From positions 60,044 through 124,043 of the forward strand of contig CAVRWT010000016.1 of the NCBI GenBank assembly GCA_963724825.1: a stretch of DNA of 64,000 nucleotides, in the 5' to 3' direction. The notes under the pieces were generated by a model. It was not told the DNA's origin. It saw only the letters and a list, made by a program, of their open reading frames with translations, and did not search any database. This stretch comes from JALYNX01 sp963724825 (GTDB lineage: Bacteria > Actinomycetota > Acidimicrobiia > Spongiisociales > ZC4RG35). The translations under genes were made by a program, and so were the position numbers. Of this stretch, positions 41,687 to 51,275 are shown piece by piece; the stretch's first letter is position 1, and each line of letters starts with the position of its first letter.

Positions 41687-42828
41687 CCCGGCCGGTGGTC
41701 GTCCTCGGGGCGACCGGCTCCATCGGGTCCCAGACACTGGAGGTCGCGGACAATCTCGGGCTCGAGGTCGCCGGCCTGGCAGCGCGTGAGCCATCCCCTG
41801 ATCTGCTGAAGCTCGCAGTTCGCTATCCATCGGCCTCGATCGCTGTTGCCGGCGGATCCGGCGATGACCGAAAGGCCTTTGAACACGACCTGGGGCGCCC
41901 GGTCATGTTCGACAACGACGCTGTCACCGAGCTGGCGCGGATGCCCGGGTCGATCGTGGTCAACGGGATCGTGGGCGCGGCCGGGCTGCGCGCCACGGTG
42001 GCCGGCCTGGAAGCCGGCAATCGGGTCGCCCTGGCCAACAAGGAGAGCATGGTGGCCGGGGGAGCGGTGGTGAAGGCCGCGCTGGCGAGCCATGGCGGAG
42101 AGTTGATCCCGGTCGACAGCGAGCACTCGGCGCTGATGCAGTGTCTCGCCGGCGAGAGGCCTGAGTCGGTGGCTCGACTGATGCTCACCGCCTCGGGTGG
42201 CCCGTTCCGGGGCCGTGATCGCGACTCCCTGGCCGATGTCACCCCGGAGGAGGCGTTGCGTCATCCGACATGGGACATGGGGCGCCGGATCTCGATCGAC
42301 TCCGCGACGCTCTTCAACAAGGGCCTGGAGGTCATCGAGGCCCACTATCTCTTCGACATCCCGTTCGAGTCGATCGATGTGGTGGTCCACCCCCAATCGA
42401 TCCTCCACTCCGCGGTGGAATTCGTCGACGGCTCGTGGAAGGGCCATTTCGGCCGTCCCGACATGAGGATCCCGATCCAGTACGCCCTGACCGCCCCGGA
42501 CCGATCGCCGACACCGGTTCAGTCGTTCTCGATGGCCGGCCTCTCCTTGACCTTCGAGGAGCCGGATCGGGTCACCTTCCCCGCGATCGACATCGCATTT
42601 GGCGCCGGATCCCAGGGCGGGTCGAGCCCTGCCGTCCTCAATGCCGCCGACGAGGTGGCCGTGGAGGCGTTTCTCCAGCGTCGCCTTGGCTTCCTCGGGA
42701 TAGCCGAGGTGGTGGCCCGGACCTTGGAAGCGGTCCCCTGGCGGGAGGTGGCTGACGTCGATGCGGTGCTGTCGGCCGACCTCGAAGCTCGGGCTACGGC
42801 AGCCGGATTCATCGCGGGTGCTTGCTGA
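41683..42828 (+). CDS. dxr: 1-deoxy-D-xylulose 5-phosphate reductoisomerase
   Basis: Second enzyme of the MEP isoprenoid pathway; converts DXP to MEP with NADPH. NADPH motif VVLGATGSIGSQTLEVADNL, metal/substrate motifs ALANKESMVAGGAVV and PVDSEHSALMQCL, and the flexible loop region MGRRISIDSATLFNKGLEVI. 381 residues. Start GTG overlaps the cdsA stop. Shares the pathway with ispG two genes downstream. Confidence 0.96.
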   Translation: MTRPVVVLGATGSIGSQTLEVADNLGLEVAGLAAREPSPDLLKLAVRYPSASIAVAGGSGDDRKAFEHDLGRPVMFDNDAVTELARMPGSIVVNGIVGAAGLRATVAGLEAGNRVALANKESMVAGGAVVKAALASHGGELIPVDSEHSALMQCLAGERPESVARLMLTASGGPFRGRDRDSLADVTPEEALRHPTWDMGRRISIDSATLFNKGLEVIEAHYLFDIPFESIDVVVHPQSILHSAVEFVDGSWKGHFGRPDMRIPIQYALTAPDRSPTPVQSFSMAGLSLTFEEPDRVTFPAIDIAFGAGSQGGSSPAVLNAADEVAVEAFLQRRLGFLGIAEVVARTLEAVPWREVADVDAVLSADLEARATAAGFIAGAC

Positions 42829-42858
42829 CTAGACGGTCGGCCCAGGTAGCGTGTCACC

Positions 42859-43974
42859 GTGCTCGGAGGGTTGGCAGCAGCCATCGCAATCATCGTGTTC
42901 GTCACCGCCCACGAGGCGGGGCACTTCTTCGCGGCCAAGGCCGTGGGGATGAAAACCACCCAGTTCTTCTTCGGATTCGGCCCCAAGATCTGGTCGACCC
43001 AGCGTGGTGAGACCGAATACGGGGTGAAATGGATCCCGCTCGGTGGCTACGTGCGGATCGTCGGCATGAACCCCCTCGAGGCAGTCGAGCCCGGTGACCT
43101 GGGCAGGACCTACCGCGAGAAGAAGTTCTGGGAGAAGAGCGTCGTGGTTCTCGCCGGTGTCGCGATGAACTTCCTGATCGCCTTCGTCATCTTCTACGGG
43201 ATAGCCCTGGTCAATGGGGTGAACGAGATCCAACCGGCCGTGGACGAAGTCATCGCCACGGTGAAGGTTGGCGACGACACGATCGCGACCCCGGCGGCGG
43301 AGGCGGGTTTGGAGAGTGGCGACGTCATAGTGGCCATCGGCCCCCATCAAATCGATGAATGGGAGGACGTGCCGCTCGCTCTCGATTCGGTTGGCGGCGG
43401 TCCGACCACGGTGACCGTGGATCGGGGCGGTGAGATCCTCACCCTCGATGTCGACATGGTCGAACTGGAACAGGAGGACGGCTCAGGCACCACCGGCTTC
43501 CTCGGCGTCCGGCCTGTGATCGAGAACCAGGAGATAGGCCCGATCGCGGCCATCGGCGTCGCCGGCCAACAGGTGTGGGAGGGGATCGGCTTCACTTTCA
43601 AGGCCCTCGGCGACATGCTCAAGCCATCGAGCCTGGCCCAGTACATCGGCGTCTTCGGCGGCGGCGAGGTCGACGATGAGATCAGGCCGGTGAGCCCGAT
43701 CGGCATCGTCAACATCGGCACTCAGGCCCCTTCAACCGGCGCCTTTCTCGGCATTCTCGCCTTCGTCAACGTGATCCTGGCCACGATCAACCTGCTGCCC
43801 CTCTTCCCGCTCGATGGCGGCCACTTCGCGGTGGCGGTCTACGAGAAACTCACGGGTAGGGAGGCAAACGTGCGCCGGCTGGCCCCGGTGGCGGCCGCAG
43901 TGATCGCGATCTTCGCCTTCCTCGGATTCGTGGCGATCATCCTCGATATCGTCGATCCGATCTCCTTGTCTTGA
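42859..43974 (+). CDS. Site-2 membrane metalloprotease (Rip/RseP, M50)
   Basis: Intramembrane zinc protease. Zinc motif HEAGHFFAAKAVG in the first TM helix, and the third ligand region LLPLFPLDGGHFAVAVYEKL near the C-terminus. A PDZ domain lies between (about residues 125-205, AAEAGLESGDVIVAIGPHQI). In mycobacteria Rip1 cleaves anti-sigma factors; here the ECF sensors with single TM helices are possible substrates, which is inference. 371 residues, GTG start. Lies between dxr and ispG as in most actinobacteria. Confidence 0.94.
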   Translation: MLGGLAAAIAIIVFVTAHEAGHFFAAKAVGMKTTQFFFGFGPKIWSTQRGETEYGVKWIPLGGYVRIVGMNPLEAVEPGDLGRTYREKKFWEKSVVVLAGVAMNFLIAFVIFYGIALVNGVNEIQPAVDEVIATVKVGDDTIATPAAEAGLESGDVIVAIGPHQIDEWEDVPLALDSVGGGPTTVTVDRGGEILTLDVDMVELEQEDGSGTTGFLGVRPVIENQEIGPIAAIGVAGQQVWEGIGFTFKALGDMLKPSSLAQYIGVFGGGEVDDEIRPVSPIGIVNIGTQAPSTGAFLGILAFVNVILATINLLPLFPLDGGHFAVAVYEKLTGREANVRRLAPVAAAVIAIFAFLGFVAIILDIVDPISLS

Positions 43975-43981
43975 GCACCCG

Positions 43982-45190
43982 ATGACCCCCCGCCGCGTCA
44001 CCCGCCAACTCCATGTGGGCAAGGTTGCGGTGGGAGGGGACGCCCCGGTCTCGGTGCAGTCGATGACCACCACCAAGACCGCCGATGTCGACGGCACTCT
44101 CTCTCAGGTCTACGCCCTGGCCGGGGCCGGGGCCGACATCGTTCGCATCACTTGCAACGAGGTGGAGGCCGCCCAGGGACTGGCCGAGATCGTGCCCCGG
44201 TCACCGGTGCCGATCATCGCCGACATCCACTACCAGTACCGGCTGGCTTTGGCCGCCCTCGAGGCAGGAGTTCACGGGCTTCGCCTGAATCCGGGCAACA
44301 TCCGCAAGGAAGACCAGATCAAGGCCGTCGCCCGCGAGGCCAAGGACCGCGGAGTGCCGATTCGGGTCGGGGTCAACGCCGGCTCGCTCGACAAGGACAT
44401 CCTCGAGCAATATGGGAGCGCCGTTCCCCAGGCGTTGGTCGACTCGGCCCTCAAGGAGATCCGCTATCTCGAAGAGGTCGACTTCACCGACATCAAGATC
44501 TCGGTGAAGCACTCCAATGTGCCCTCGATGATCGAGTCCTACCGGCTGCTGTCCCAGACGGTGGACTATCCACTGCATCTCGGGGTCACCGAGGCCGGCC
44601 CGCCTCCAGCCGGGCTGATCAAGGGCGTGGCCGGGATCTCGACGCTGCTCGATGAGGGCATCGGAGACACCATCAGGTTCTCGCTCACCGCCGACCCGGT
44701 CGAGGAGGCCAAGGCCGGCCGCCAGCTCCTCGAGATCCTCGGGCTGAGGGAGCGAAAGGGCCTCGATCTCATCGCCTGCCCCTCCTGCGGGCGCGCCGAA
44801 GTCGACGTCATCGACGTGGCGACGCGGGCTCAGGCGGCCCTCGAGGCCGAGAATCTGCCCATCCAGGTGGCGGTCATGGGTTGTGTCGTCAACGGCCCCG
44901 GCGAGGCCAGGGAGGCCGACATCGGCATCGCCGCCGGGCGGGGCAAGGGGCATTTGTTCATCAAGGGCCAGGTGGTGCGGGTGGTCCCGGAAGCGCAGAT
45001 GGTCGAGGCGCTTCTCGACGAGGCCCGGAAACTGGTCGAAGAGGGTGTGGAGAGCCGGTTGGCGCACGCCCAGGCGAACGCCGCGGAGATCGCGGCCGCC
45101 ACCCGCGAGGAGCTGATCCAGATCCAGGGAGACGCCAACCACGCCCGGGACGCCCGGGCTCGCGTGGCCGAGGTGGCCTCCTCCGACTGA
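43982..45190 (+). CDS. ispG: 4-hydroxy-3-methylbut-2-en-1-yl diphosphate synthase
   Basis: A [4Fe-4S] enzyme of the MEP pathway that converts MEcPP to HMBPP. TIM-barrel start RRVTRQLHVGKVAVGGDAPV, QSMTTTKTADVDGTLSQVYA, and cluster cysteines in LIACPSCGRAEVD and GCVVNGPGEAREADIGIAAG. 402 residues. Eight bases after the Rip gene. Confidence 0.96.
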   Translation: MTPRRVTRQLHVGKVAVGGDAPVSVQSMTTTKTADVDGTLSQVYALAGAGADIVRITCNEVEAAQGLAEIVPRSPVPIIADIHYQYRLALAALEAGVHGLRLNPGNIRKEDQIKAVAREAKDRGVPIRVGVNAGSLDKDILEQYGSAVPQALVDSALKEIRYLEEVDFTDIKISVKHSNVPSMIESYRLLSQTVDYPLHLGVTEAGPPPAGLIKGVAGISTLLDEGIGDTIRFSLTADPVEEAKAGRQLLEILGLRERKGLDLIACPSCGRAEVDVIDVATRAQAALEAENLPIQVAVMGCVVNGPGEAREADIGIAAGRGKGHLFIKGQVVRVVPEAQMVEALLDEARKLVEEGVESRLAHAQANAAEIAAATREELIQIQGDANHARDARARVAEVASSD

Positions 45191-45220
45191 CTACCGTCGG
45201 CACCTCCCCGGAAACACCTA

Positions 45221-46944
45221 TGCGCTGGACCCAAGCTTTCATCCCAACTCTTCGAGACGCCCCGACCGACGCCGAGGCGATCAGTCACAAGTTGCTGGTC
45301 CGCGGGGGATTCATCCGCCAGTTGGCCGCCGGGTCCTACACCATCCTCCCCCTCGGGATGCGGGTTCGGGCCAAGGTCGCAGGGATCATCCGGGAGGAGA
45401 TGAACGCGATCGGGGGCCAGGAGATCCTCCCTCCGACCCTGCATCCGGCCGAGATCTGGCGCACTTCGGGGCGCTACGAGTTGATGGGCGACAACCTGTT
45501 CAAGCTGGTCGATCGCAAGGAAGCCGATCTGGTGCTGGGTATGACCGAGGAGGAGATCTTCGCCATCACGGCCTCGGAGCTCTTCTCATACCGTGACCTG
45601 CCCCAGATCTGGTACCAGATGCACACCAAGTTTCGTGATGAGCCGCGGCCCAAGTCGGGTTTGCTCCGGGTTCGTGAGTTCACGATGAAGGACTCCTACA
45701 CCCTGGACATCGACCGGGCCGGCCTGGACGTCGGTTTCGAGAAGCATCGGGAGGCGTACTTCAGGATCTTCCGACGCTGGGGCTTGGATCCGGTCGACGT
45801 CGAAGCCTCCTCCGGCTCCATGGGCGGGAAAGAGTCGGTGGAGTTCATGGTGCGCAGCGATGCCGGCGAGGATTGGATCATCACCTGTTCCAACTGTGGC
45901 TACCGGGCCAATGTGGAACGGGCCCTCTCTGCGGTGGCACCGGTGGAAGACGGGGATGGGGGCGAGCTCGAGCGATTTCCAACACCCGGTCTGAGGACGA
46001 TCAAGGCCCTTGCGGAGGCTCACCCCGATACCGCTCCGCCCGACCGTCAGATCAAGACCCTCGTCTATGTCCTGGATGGCGAGCCGGTCCTGGTCCTGCT
46101 CCGAGGTGACCACGACCTCCAGGAGCAAAAGCTGCAGGATGTGACCGGAGCGGTCGACCTCCGGCCCGCAGAGCCAGAGGAGATTCGCCCTTTGCTCGGC
46201 GCCGACCCCGGGAGCCTGGGAGCAGTGGGCGTCAAAGGGCCGACCGTGATCGCTGACAATGCCCTGGCCGGCCGCAAGGGGCTGGTGACCGGGGCCAACG
46301 AGGACGATTGGCACTATTCAGGAGTCGACGTCGGCCGTGACATCGGTGTGGGGGTGTGGGCCGAGTTGCGGGCGGTGGATGCAGGCGAACCGTGCTCGGT
46401 GTGTGGCAACCCGTTGCAGCGCTGGAAGGGGATCGAGGTCGGTCACATCTTCAAGCTGGGGACCAAGTTCTCCGAGGCATTCGGGGCTTTTGTCCAGGAC
46501 GAGAACGGCGTCAGCCACCCAATCATCATGGGGTCCTACGGGATCGGCGTTGAGCGGGGCATGGCCGCCGTCGTCGAGTCGTCACATGACGACGGGGGAA
46601 TCATCTGGCCGGTCTCCGTCGCCCCCTATGAGGTCGTGATCACCGTGGTGCGCCCCGATGACGGGCCCACTATGGAGGCCGCCAACCGGCTCTACGAAGA
46701 GCTCGCCTCGTCGGGCATCGAGGTGCTCATCGACGACCGCGATGAGCGTCCGGGCGTGAAATTCGCCGATTCAGAGCTGATCGGGATCCCGTATCGGGTG
46801 ACGGTCGGCCCCCGGGGGGTGGCCGACGGCTCCGTGGAGCTGACCGCGCGCCGGGGAATGGTGAAATCTGACGTCGTGCTCGCCGATTTGGTGAGCACCG
46901 TCAAGGAGAAGGTCGAGTCCGAGCGGTTCGGCGCCCAGGTCTGA
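45221..46944 (+). CDS. proS: Prolyl-tRNA synthetase
   Basis: Class II aaRS of the long bacterial type with an editing insertion. It starts RWTQAFIPTLRDAPTDAEAI; motif 1 region LLVRGGFIRQLAAGSYTILP, motif 2 TKFRDEPRPKSGLLRVREFT, the INS domain between about residues 220 and 390, and motif 3 GSYGIGVERGMAAVVE. The C-terminal anticodon domain ends with the usual GVKFADSELIGIPYRVTVGP. 574 residues. The ATG before RWTQAF fits homology. Confidence 0.96.
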
Positions 46945-46953
46945 CAACTCACT

Positions 46954-47017
46954 TATAATCAGATCTGGACAACAGGACGCTTTTTGGATCAGGTGGGCGC
47001 CTTTGGTACCCACCTGA
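46954..47017 (+). promoter_or_regulatory. Promoter-like -10 box and hairpin leader of the rimP-nusA-infB operon
   Basis: A perfect TATAAT lies just after proS, although no good -35 box is spaced from it. About 30 bases on is a perfect 9-bp hairpin, TCAGGTGGG and CCCACCTGA, around an 11-base loop, ending some nine bases before the ribosome site. nusA operons are often autoregulated through leaders, so this hairpin could be a control element. There is no T-run, so it is not a plain terminator. Confidence 0.4.
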
Positions 47018-47037
47018 ATTGTTGTGGAGTGACACAG

Positions 47038-47508
47038 TTGACGACAGTTGCTGACATCTGGCCGGTGGTGGAGGATTACCTCGCTGCCGAGCACTTGGAG
47101 CTCGACGATGTCGAGTTGTCCGGGCGCGGGCCGGCCACGGTGCTGCGCATCGTCGTCGACGGCAAGGATGTCGATATCGAGCGACTCGCCGCGGTTTCTC
47201 GGGGAGTTTCCCGGCTGCTGGACAATGCGACCAAGCTCGACGATCCCTACCAACTCGAAGTCACTTCACCGGGTTTGGAGAGGAAACTCCGCCTACCCAG
47301 CCACTACGCCAAGTCCGTTGGCCGTGAGGTCGTCGCCAAGGTCACCGTGGAGGGTGGCAAGACGACCGTCAGGGGTGTCATCGCCGACGCAGGCGAGCGC
47401 TCTTTCACCATCGAGGCCGAGGGTGAGAGCCAGGTTGTCAATTACGAAGACGTGCTCACCGCGAACACCGTGTTCAGGTGGGAAAAGGCCCCCAAGCCGG
47501 GCCACTGA
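47038..47508 (+). CDS. rimP: Ribosome maturation factor RimP
   Basis: Needed for 30S maturation. Motifs LELDDVELSGRGPATVLRIV, AAVSRGVSRLLDNATKLDDP and YQLEVTSPGLERKLRLPSHY are diagnostic; the C-terminal SH3-like part ends NTVFRWEKAPKPGH. The TTG start is favoured because GGAG lies eight bases upstream; a GTG three codons earlier has none. 156 residues. First gene of the rimP-nusA-infB run. Confidence 0.93.
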   Translation: MTTVADIWPVVEDYLAAEHLELDDVELSGRGPATVLRIVVDGKDVDIERLAAVSRGVSRLLDNATKLDDPYQLEVTSPGLERKLRLPSHYAKSVGREVVAKVTVEGGKTTVRGVIADAGERSFTIEAEGESQVVNYEDVLTANTVFRWEKAPKPGH

Positions 47509-47517
47509 AGGAGAATC

Positions 47518-48651
47518 ATGAAGCTCGACACGATGATGGAGGCGATCGAAGTCCTCGCCCGGGAGAGGGGCGTGGCGGTCGACACCATCCTCGACGCATT
47601 CGCCAACGCCCTGGTAGCCGCCTACAAGCGGAGCCCGGGCGCGGCCGAAGAGGCTCGGGTCACCATCGACCCCGACTCCGGCGAGGTGACGGTCTATGCC
47701 CAGGAATTGGACGAAGAGGGCAATGTCACCGCCGAATGGGAGGACACCCCCGAAGGCGAGGCGTTTGGCCGCATCGCGGCCCAATCGTTCAAGCAGGTGA
47801 TGCAGCACAAGCTGCGGGAGGCCAAGCGCGAGCACGTCTATGAGATGTACGAGGGCCGGGAAGGCGATCTGGTCACCGGGCTGGTGCAGCAGGTCGACTA
47901 CCGATCGGTCATCCTCGATCTCGGCGACGCCGAGGCGATCCTTCCCGGGTCGGAGCGCATCCCTTTTGAGCGCCTGGAACGGGGGAATCGGGTCAAAGCG
48001 CTGATCCTCGAGGTCCGCAACGAGGCCAAGGGAGCTCAGATCGTCGTTTCCCGAAGCCATCCCGACCTGGTTCGCCGACTCCTCGAGCTCGAGGTCCCGG
48101 AGCTGACCGATGGCACGGTCGAAATCGTGAACATCGCCAGGGAGCCGGGTCATCGCACCAAGATCGCTGTTGTATCCCACGATCCGAACGTGGATCCGAA
48201 AGGCGCCTGTGTCGGCGCCCGGGGATCACGGGTCCGTCAGGTGGTCAACGAGCTGAGAGGTGAGAAGGTCGACGTCGTGCAATGGCGCGACGACATCGGT
48301 CAGTTCATTGCCGAGGCACTCGGCCCGGCCAAGGTCAAAGAGGTCCACATCGACGAGGCGGAGAAGACCGCCGACGTGGTCGTCTCCGAGCATCAGCTAT
48401 CACTGGCCATCGGCAAAGAGGGCCAGAATGCGCGGTTGGCGGCCCGTCTCTCCGGGTTCAAGGTCGACATCCGCTCGGACAATGAAGGCGGAGAAGGCGA
48501 GGAGGGAGCGGAGCCGAGGCAGTCGCGAGGAGCCGCGGTAGAGGAGCCGGTGGTCGAGGACGCCGCGGTCGAGCCTGAAGCAGAGGTCGCTCCCGAGGCG
48601 AGCGACGATGAGGACGCCGTAGAGGTGTCGGAGGACGACGAGAGCGAATGA
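47518..48651 (+). CDS. nusA: Transcription termination/antitermination factor NusA
   Basis: Binds RNA polymerase and controls pausing and termination. N-terminal RNAP-binding domain, S1 domain around REGDLVTGLVQQVDYRSVIL, and two KH domains, with DPKGACVGARGSRVRQVVNE and LAIGKEGQNARLAARLSGFK. The tail of about 55 residues is acidic (EEPVVEDAAVEPEAEVAPEA). AAGGAG precedes the ATG. Overlaps infB by ATGA; the small gene ylxR often found between them is absent. Confidence 0.96.
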   Translation: MKLDTMMEAIEVLARERGVAVDTILDAFANALVAAYKRSPGAAEEARVTIDPDSGEVTVYAQELDEEGNVTAEWEDTPEGEAFGRIAAQSFKQVMQHKLREAKREHVYEMYEGREGDLVTGLVQQVDYRSVILDLGDAEAILPGSERIPFERLERGNRVKALILEVRNEAKGAQIVVSRSHPDLVRRLLELEVPELTDGTVEIVNIAREPGHRTKIAVVSHDPNVDPKGACVGARGSRVRQVVNELRGEKVDVVQWRDDIGQFIAEALGPAKVKEVHIDEAEKTADVVVSEHQLSLAIGKEGQNARLAARLSGFKVDIRSDNEGGEGEEGAEPRQSRGAAVEEPVVEDAAVEPEAEVAPEASDDEDAVEVSEDDESE

Positions 48652-50626
48652 GGGTCTACGAACTAGCCCGGGATCTTGGCCTTGACTCGAAGGTCGTGCT
48701 CGAGCAGGCCCAGGCGCTGGGGCTCGACGTGAAAACGGCTTCTTCCGGCCTGGATGACGAGTCCGCCGAACTGCTTCGCTTGGCCATCGCCGGTGACGAG
48801 CCCGAGGCAGCCCGCTGAAGCCGAGACCGTCACCCCGAGGAAGAGCCGGAGCCTGAAGCGCGAGGCCCAGGTTGGGCTTGCCTCTCTGAAGGAGGGCGCC
48901 TCGGTCGCCGAGTTCGCCGAGTCTCTTGGCGTGCCCTCGAGCGAGATCGTGAAGATCCTCCTGCTCCGGGGCATGCCGGTCGGTGCCGGGCAGCCAATGC
49001 CTACCGAACTGATGGAGGAGATCGCCGAGTCTTACGGGTTCATCGTCGACGTCGAGGAGGTGGCCCCGGCGCCGGCAGTCGCCGAGCGACCGGAGCACGA
49101 AGACAAAGTCGACGAGCTGAAGCCGCGGCCACCGGTGGTGACCGTCATGGGCCACGTCGACCACGGCAAGACCACCCTTCTCGACAGGATCCGCAAGACC
49201 AGCGTCGTGGACGGAGAGCTGGGTGGGATCACCCAGCACATCGGTGCCTATCAGGTGGAGGTCAACGGGCATCTGGTGACTTTCATCGACACTCCGGGCC
49301 ACGAGGCTTTCACGGCACTGCGCGCCCGCGGGGCCAACATCACCGACATCGTGATCCTGGTGGTCGCCGCCAACGACGGTGTGATGCCGCAGACGGTCGA
49401 GGCCATCTCCCATGCCAGGGCGGCCGGGGTCAAGATCGTGGTCGCGGTCAACAAGATCGATGTGCCTGGCGCCGATCCGACCCGGGTGCGGACGGAGCTG
49501 ACCGAGCACAACATCATCACCGAGGAACTCGGTGGGGATGTGCCGAGTGTGGAAGTGTCCGCCCTCAATGGCGACGGTGTCGATGACCTCCTCGAGGTCG
49601 TCGACCTGATCGCCCAGCTCGAGGAGTACAAGGCCAACCCTGACGCCCCCGCCTCCGGGCGTCGTGGTGGAAGCCCGCTACGAGACGGGCAGGGGAGCGG
49701 TCGCCACCGTGATCATTCAAAGGGGCACCCTCAACAAGGGCGACTCCTTCGTGGCCGGCGCCGTGGCAGGCCGGGCGCGCGGCCTCATGGACGAGAACGG
49801 CAACCAACTGAAGTCCGCCGGCCCCTCAGACCCGATTCAGATCATGGGCTGGGACGATGTCCCGGTAGCCGGTGACTATTTCGAAGCCGTCGAGTCGGAT
49901 CGCGAGGCCCGGCGCCTCGCCACCGAGCGCGAGCAACAGCTGAAGACGACCAGTCAGGCCGTCCCGTCGGCGCGGGATCGGCTGCAAAGTCTCCTCGATC
50001 AGCTCCGTACCGACGAGGCTCACCTCAATCTGATCGTCAAGGCCGACGCCCAGGGCTCGTTGGAGGCTCTCCGCGAATCCATCGGCAAGATCGAGCGTGA
50101 GGGCGGAAAGATCCAGATCGTGCATGGGGCGGTGGGTGGCATCAACGAGAACGATGTCAAGCTCGCCGAGGTCACCGAGTCGGTGATCGTTGGGTTCAAC
50201 GTGCGCCCGGAGCCGAAGGCACGCAAGGCCGCCGAACAGGCCGGGATCGAGATCCGTACCTACGGAATCATCTACGAGATGTTGGATGACGTCGAGTTGC
50301 TGCTTGTCGGGCAACTGGCGCCGGTCGAGCATGAGCAGGTCTTGGGCACAGCCGAGGTGCGGGCGATCTTCAAGGTTCCCCGTGCCGGCACGGTTGCCGG
50401 GTGCTACGTCGTGGAGGGTGTGATCCAACGCGGGGCGAGGGCTCGGCTCCTTCGGGACGGAATCGTGATCCACGATGGGCAGATCTCCACCCTGAAGCGC
50501 TTCAAGGACGATGTGCGCGAGGTTGCTGCCGGCTTTGAATGCGGCATGAGCTTCGAGAACTACAACGACGTCAAGGAGGGCGACAGCATCGAGGCCTATC
50601 TGATCCGCGAGGTCGCTCGGACCTGA
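48648..50626 (+). CDS. infB: Translation initiation factor IF-2, two frameshifts
   Basis: GTPase that places initiator tRNA. IF2_N domain RVYELARDLGLDSKVVLEQA begins at the ATG overlapping nusA. The frame breaks near 48.82 kb; AEAETVTPRKSRSLKREAQV continues after one C is dropped from CCCG. G domain motifs are GHVDHGKTTLLDRIRK, DTPGHEAFTALRARGANITD and AVNKIDVPG. A second break near 49.66 kb (extra G in GGG) leads to VVEARYETGRGAVATVIIQR. The C-terminal domains end SFENYNDVKEGDSIEAYLIR. About 658 residues, short for an actinobacterium because the disordered linker is small. Confidence 0.93.
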
Positions 50627-50919
50627 TGCGGGCGGCGGCCCTGAGGGTCGAGCTGCATCTGCCCGGCCCGCAGTCGCTCAAGGCGAAGCGTGCGATCCTC
50701 CGCCCTGTGATCGAGGGCATCAAGAGACTGGGGTCTTTCAGCGTGGCCGAAGTCGGTCATCAGGACAGCTGGCAACGAGCGGCGATCGGCGTCGCCATCG
50801 CTGCCCGGGACGGGGAGAGTCTCGCTATGCAGATCGCCAAGCTCCGTCGCTACCTTGACACCCGATTGGAAGTCGAGGTTCTCGACATCCAGATGAGTGA
50901 GCTCGAGGATCCGGAATGA
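50626..50919 (+). CDS. DUF503 family protein
   Basis: A 97-residue protein of DUF503, usually found between infB and rbfA. RAAALRVELHLPGPQSLKAK, RPVIEGIKRLGSFSVAEVGH and GDWQ-like HQDSWQRAAIGVAIAARDGE are typical. Function unknown; a ribosome-related role has been suggested from context only. Its ATG overlaps the infB stop (TGATG), and its stop overlaps rbfA (ATGA). Confidence 0.92.
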   Translation: MRAAALRVELHLPGPQSLKAKRAILRPVIEGIKRLGSFSVAEVGHQDSWQRAAIGVAIAARDGESLAMQIAKLRRYLDTRLEVEVLDIQMSELEDPE

Positions 50920-51275
50920 GAGAGACCAGCCCAAGAATGCTCAAGGTCAACTCAACCCTGCGCGAGGTCCTCGCCGAGGAATTGGAGCGGATGAATGATG
51001 ATCGCCTCGAGATGGTCTCGATCACCGCAGTTGAGACCAGCCCGAATTTGAGGGCGGCGACGGTGTACGTCGACGTGCTCGGTGCCGAGGCCCAGGAGGC
51101 CGCCCTGGTGGCTCTCCGCAAGGCATCTCCCCGCTTGCAGAAAGCGATCGGCCGCCAGGTTCGGATGAAGTTCACGCCACAGCTCGAGTTTGCCATCGAC
51201 CCCGGCGTGCTCGGCGGCGAGCGCATCGAGACCATTCTTCGCAACCTGCAACAGGATGGGGGCGTGGCCGAATGA
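50916..51275 (+). CDS. rbfA: Ribosome-binding factor A
   Basis: A KH-type cold-shock factor for 16S processing. RMLKVNSTLREVLAEELERM, SITAVETSPNLRAATVYVDV and LQKAIGRQVRMKFTPQLEFA are characteristic. 119 residues. Overlaps both neighbours by four bases. Confidence 0.94.
   Translation: MRETSPRMLKVNSTLREVLAEELERMNDDRLEMVSITAVETSPNLRAATVYVDVLGAEAQEAALVALRKASPRLQKAIGRQVRMKFTPQLEFAIDPGVLGGERIETILRNLQQDGGVAE

Noticed and set aside
46977..47017. A rho-independent terminator after proS
   Set aside because: The T-run comes before the hairpin, not after it, so a leader element is more likely than a terminator.
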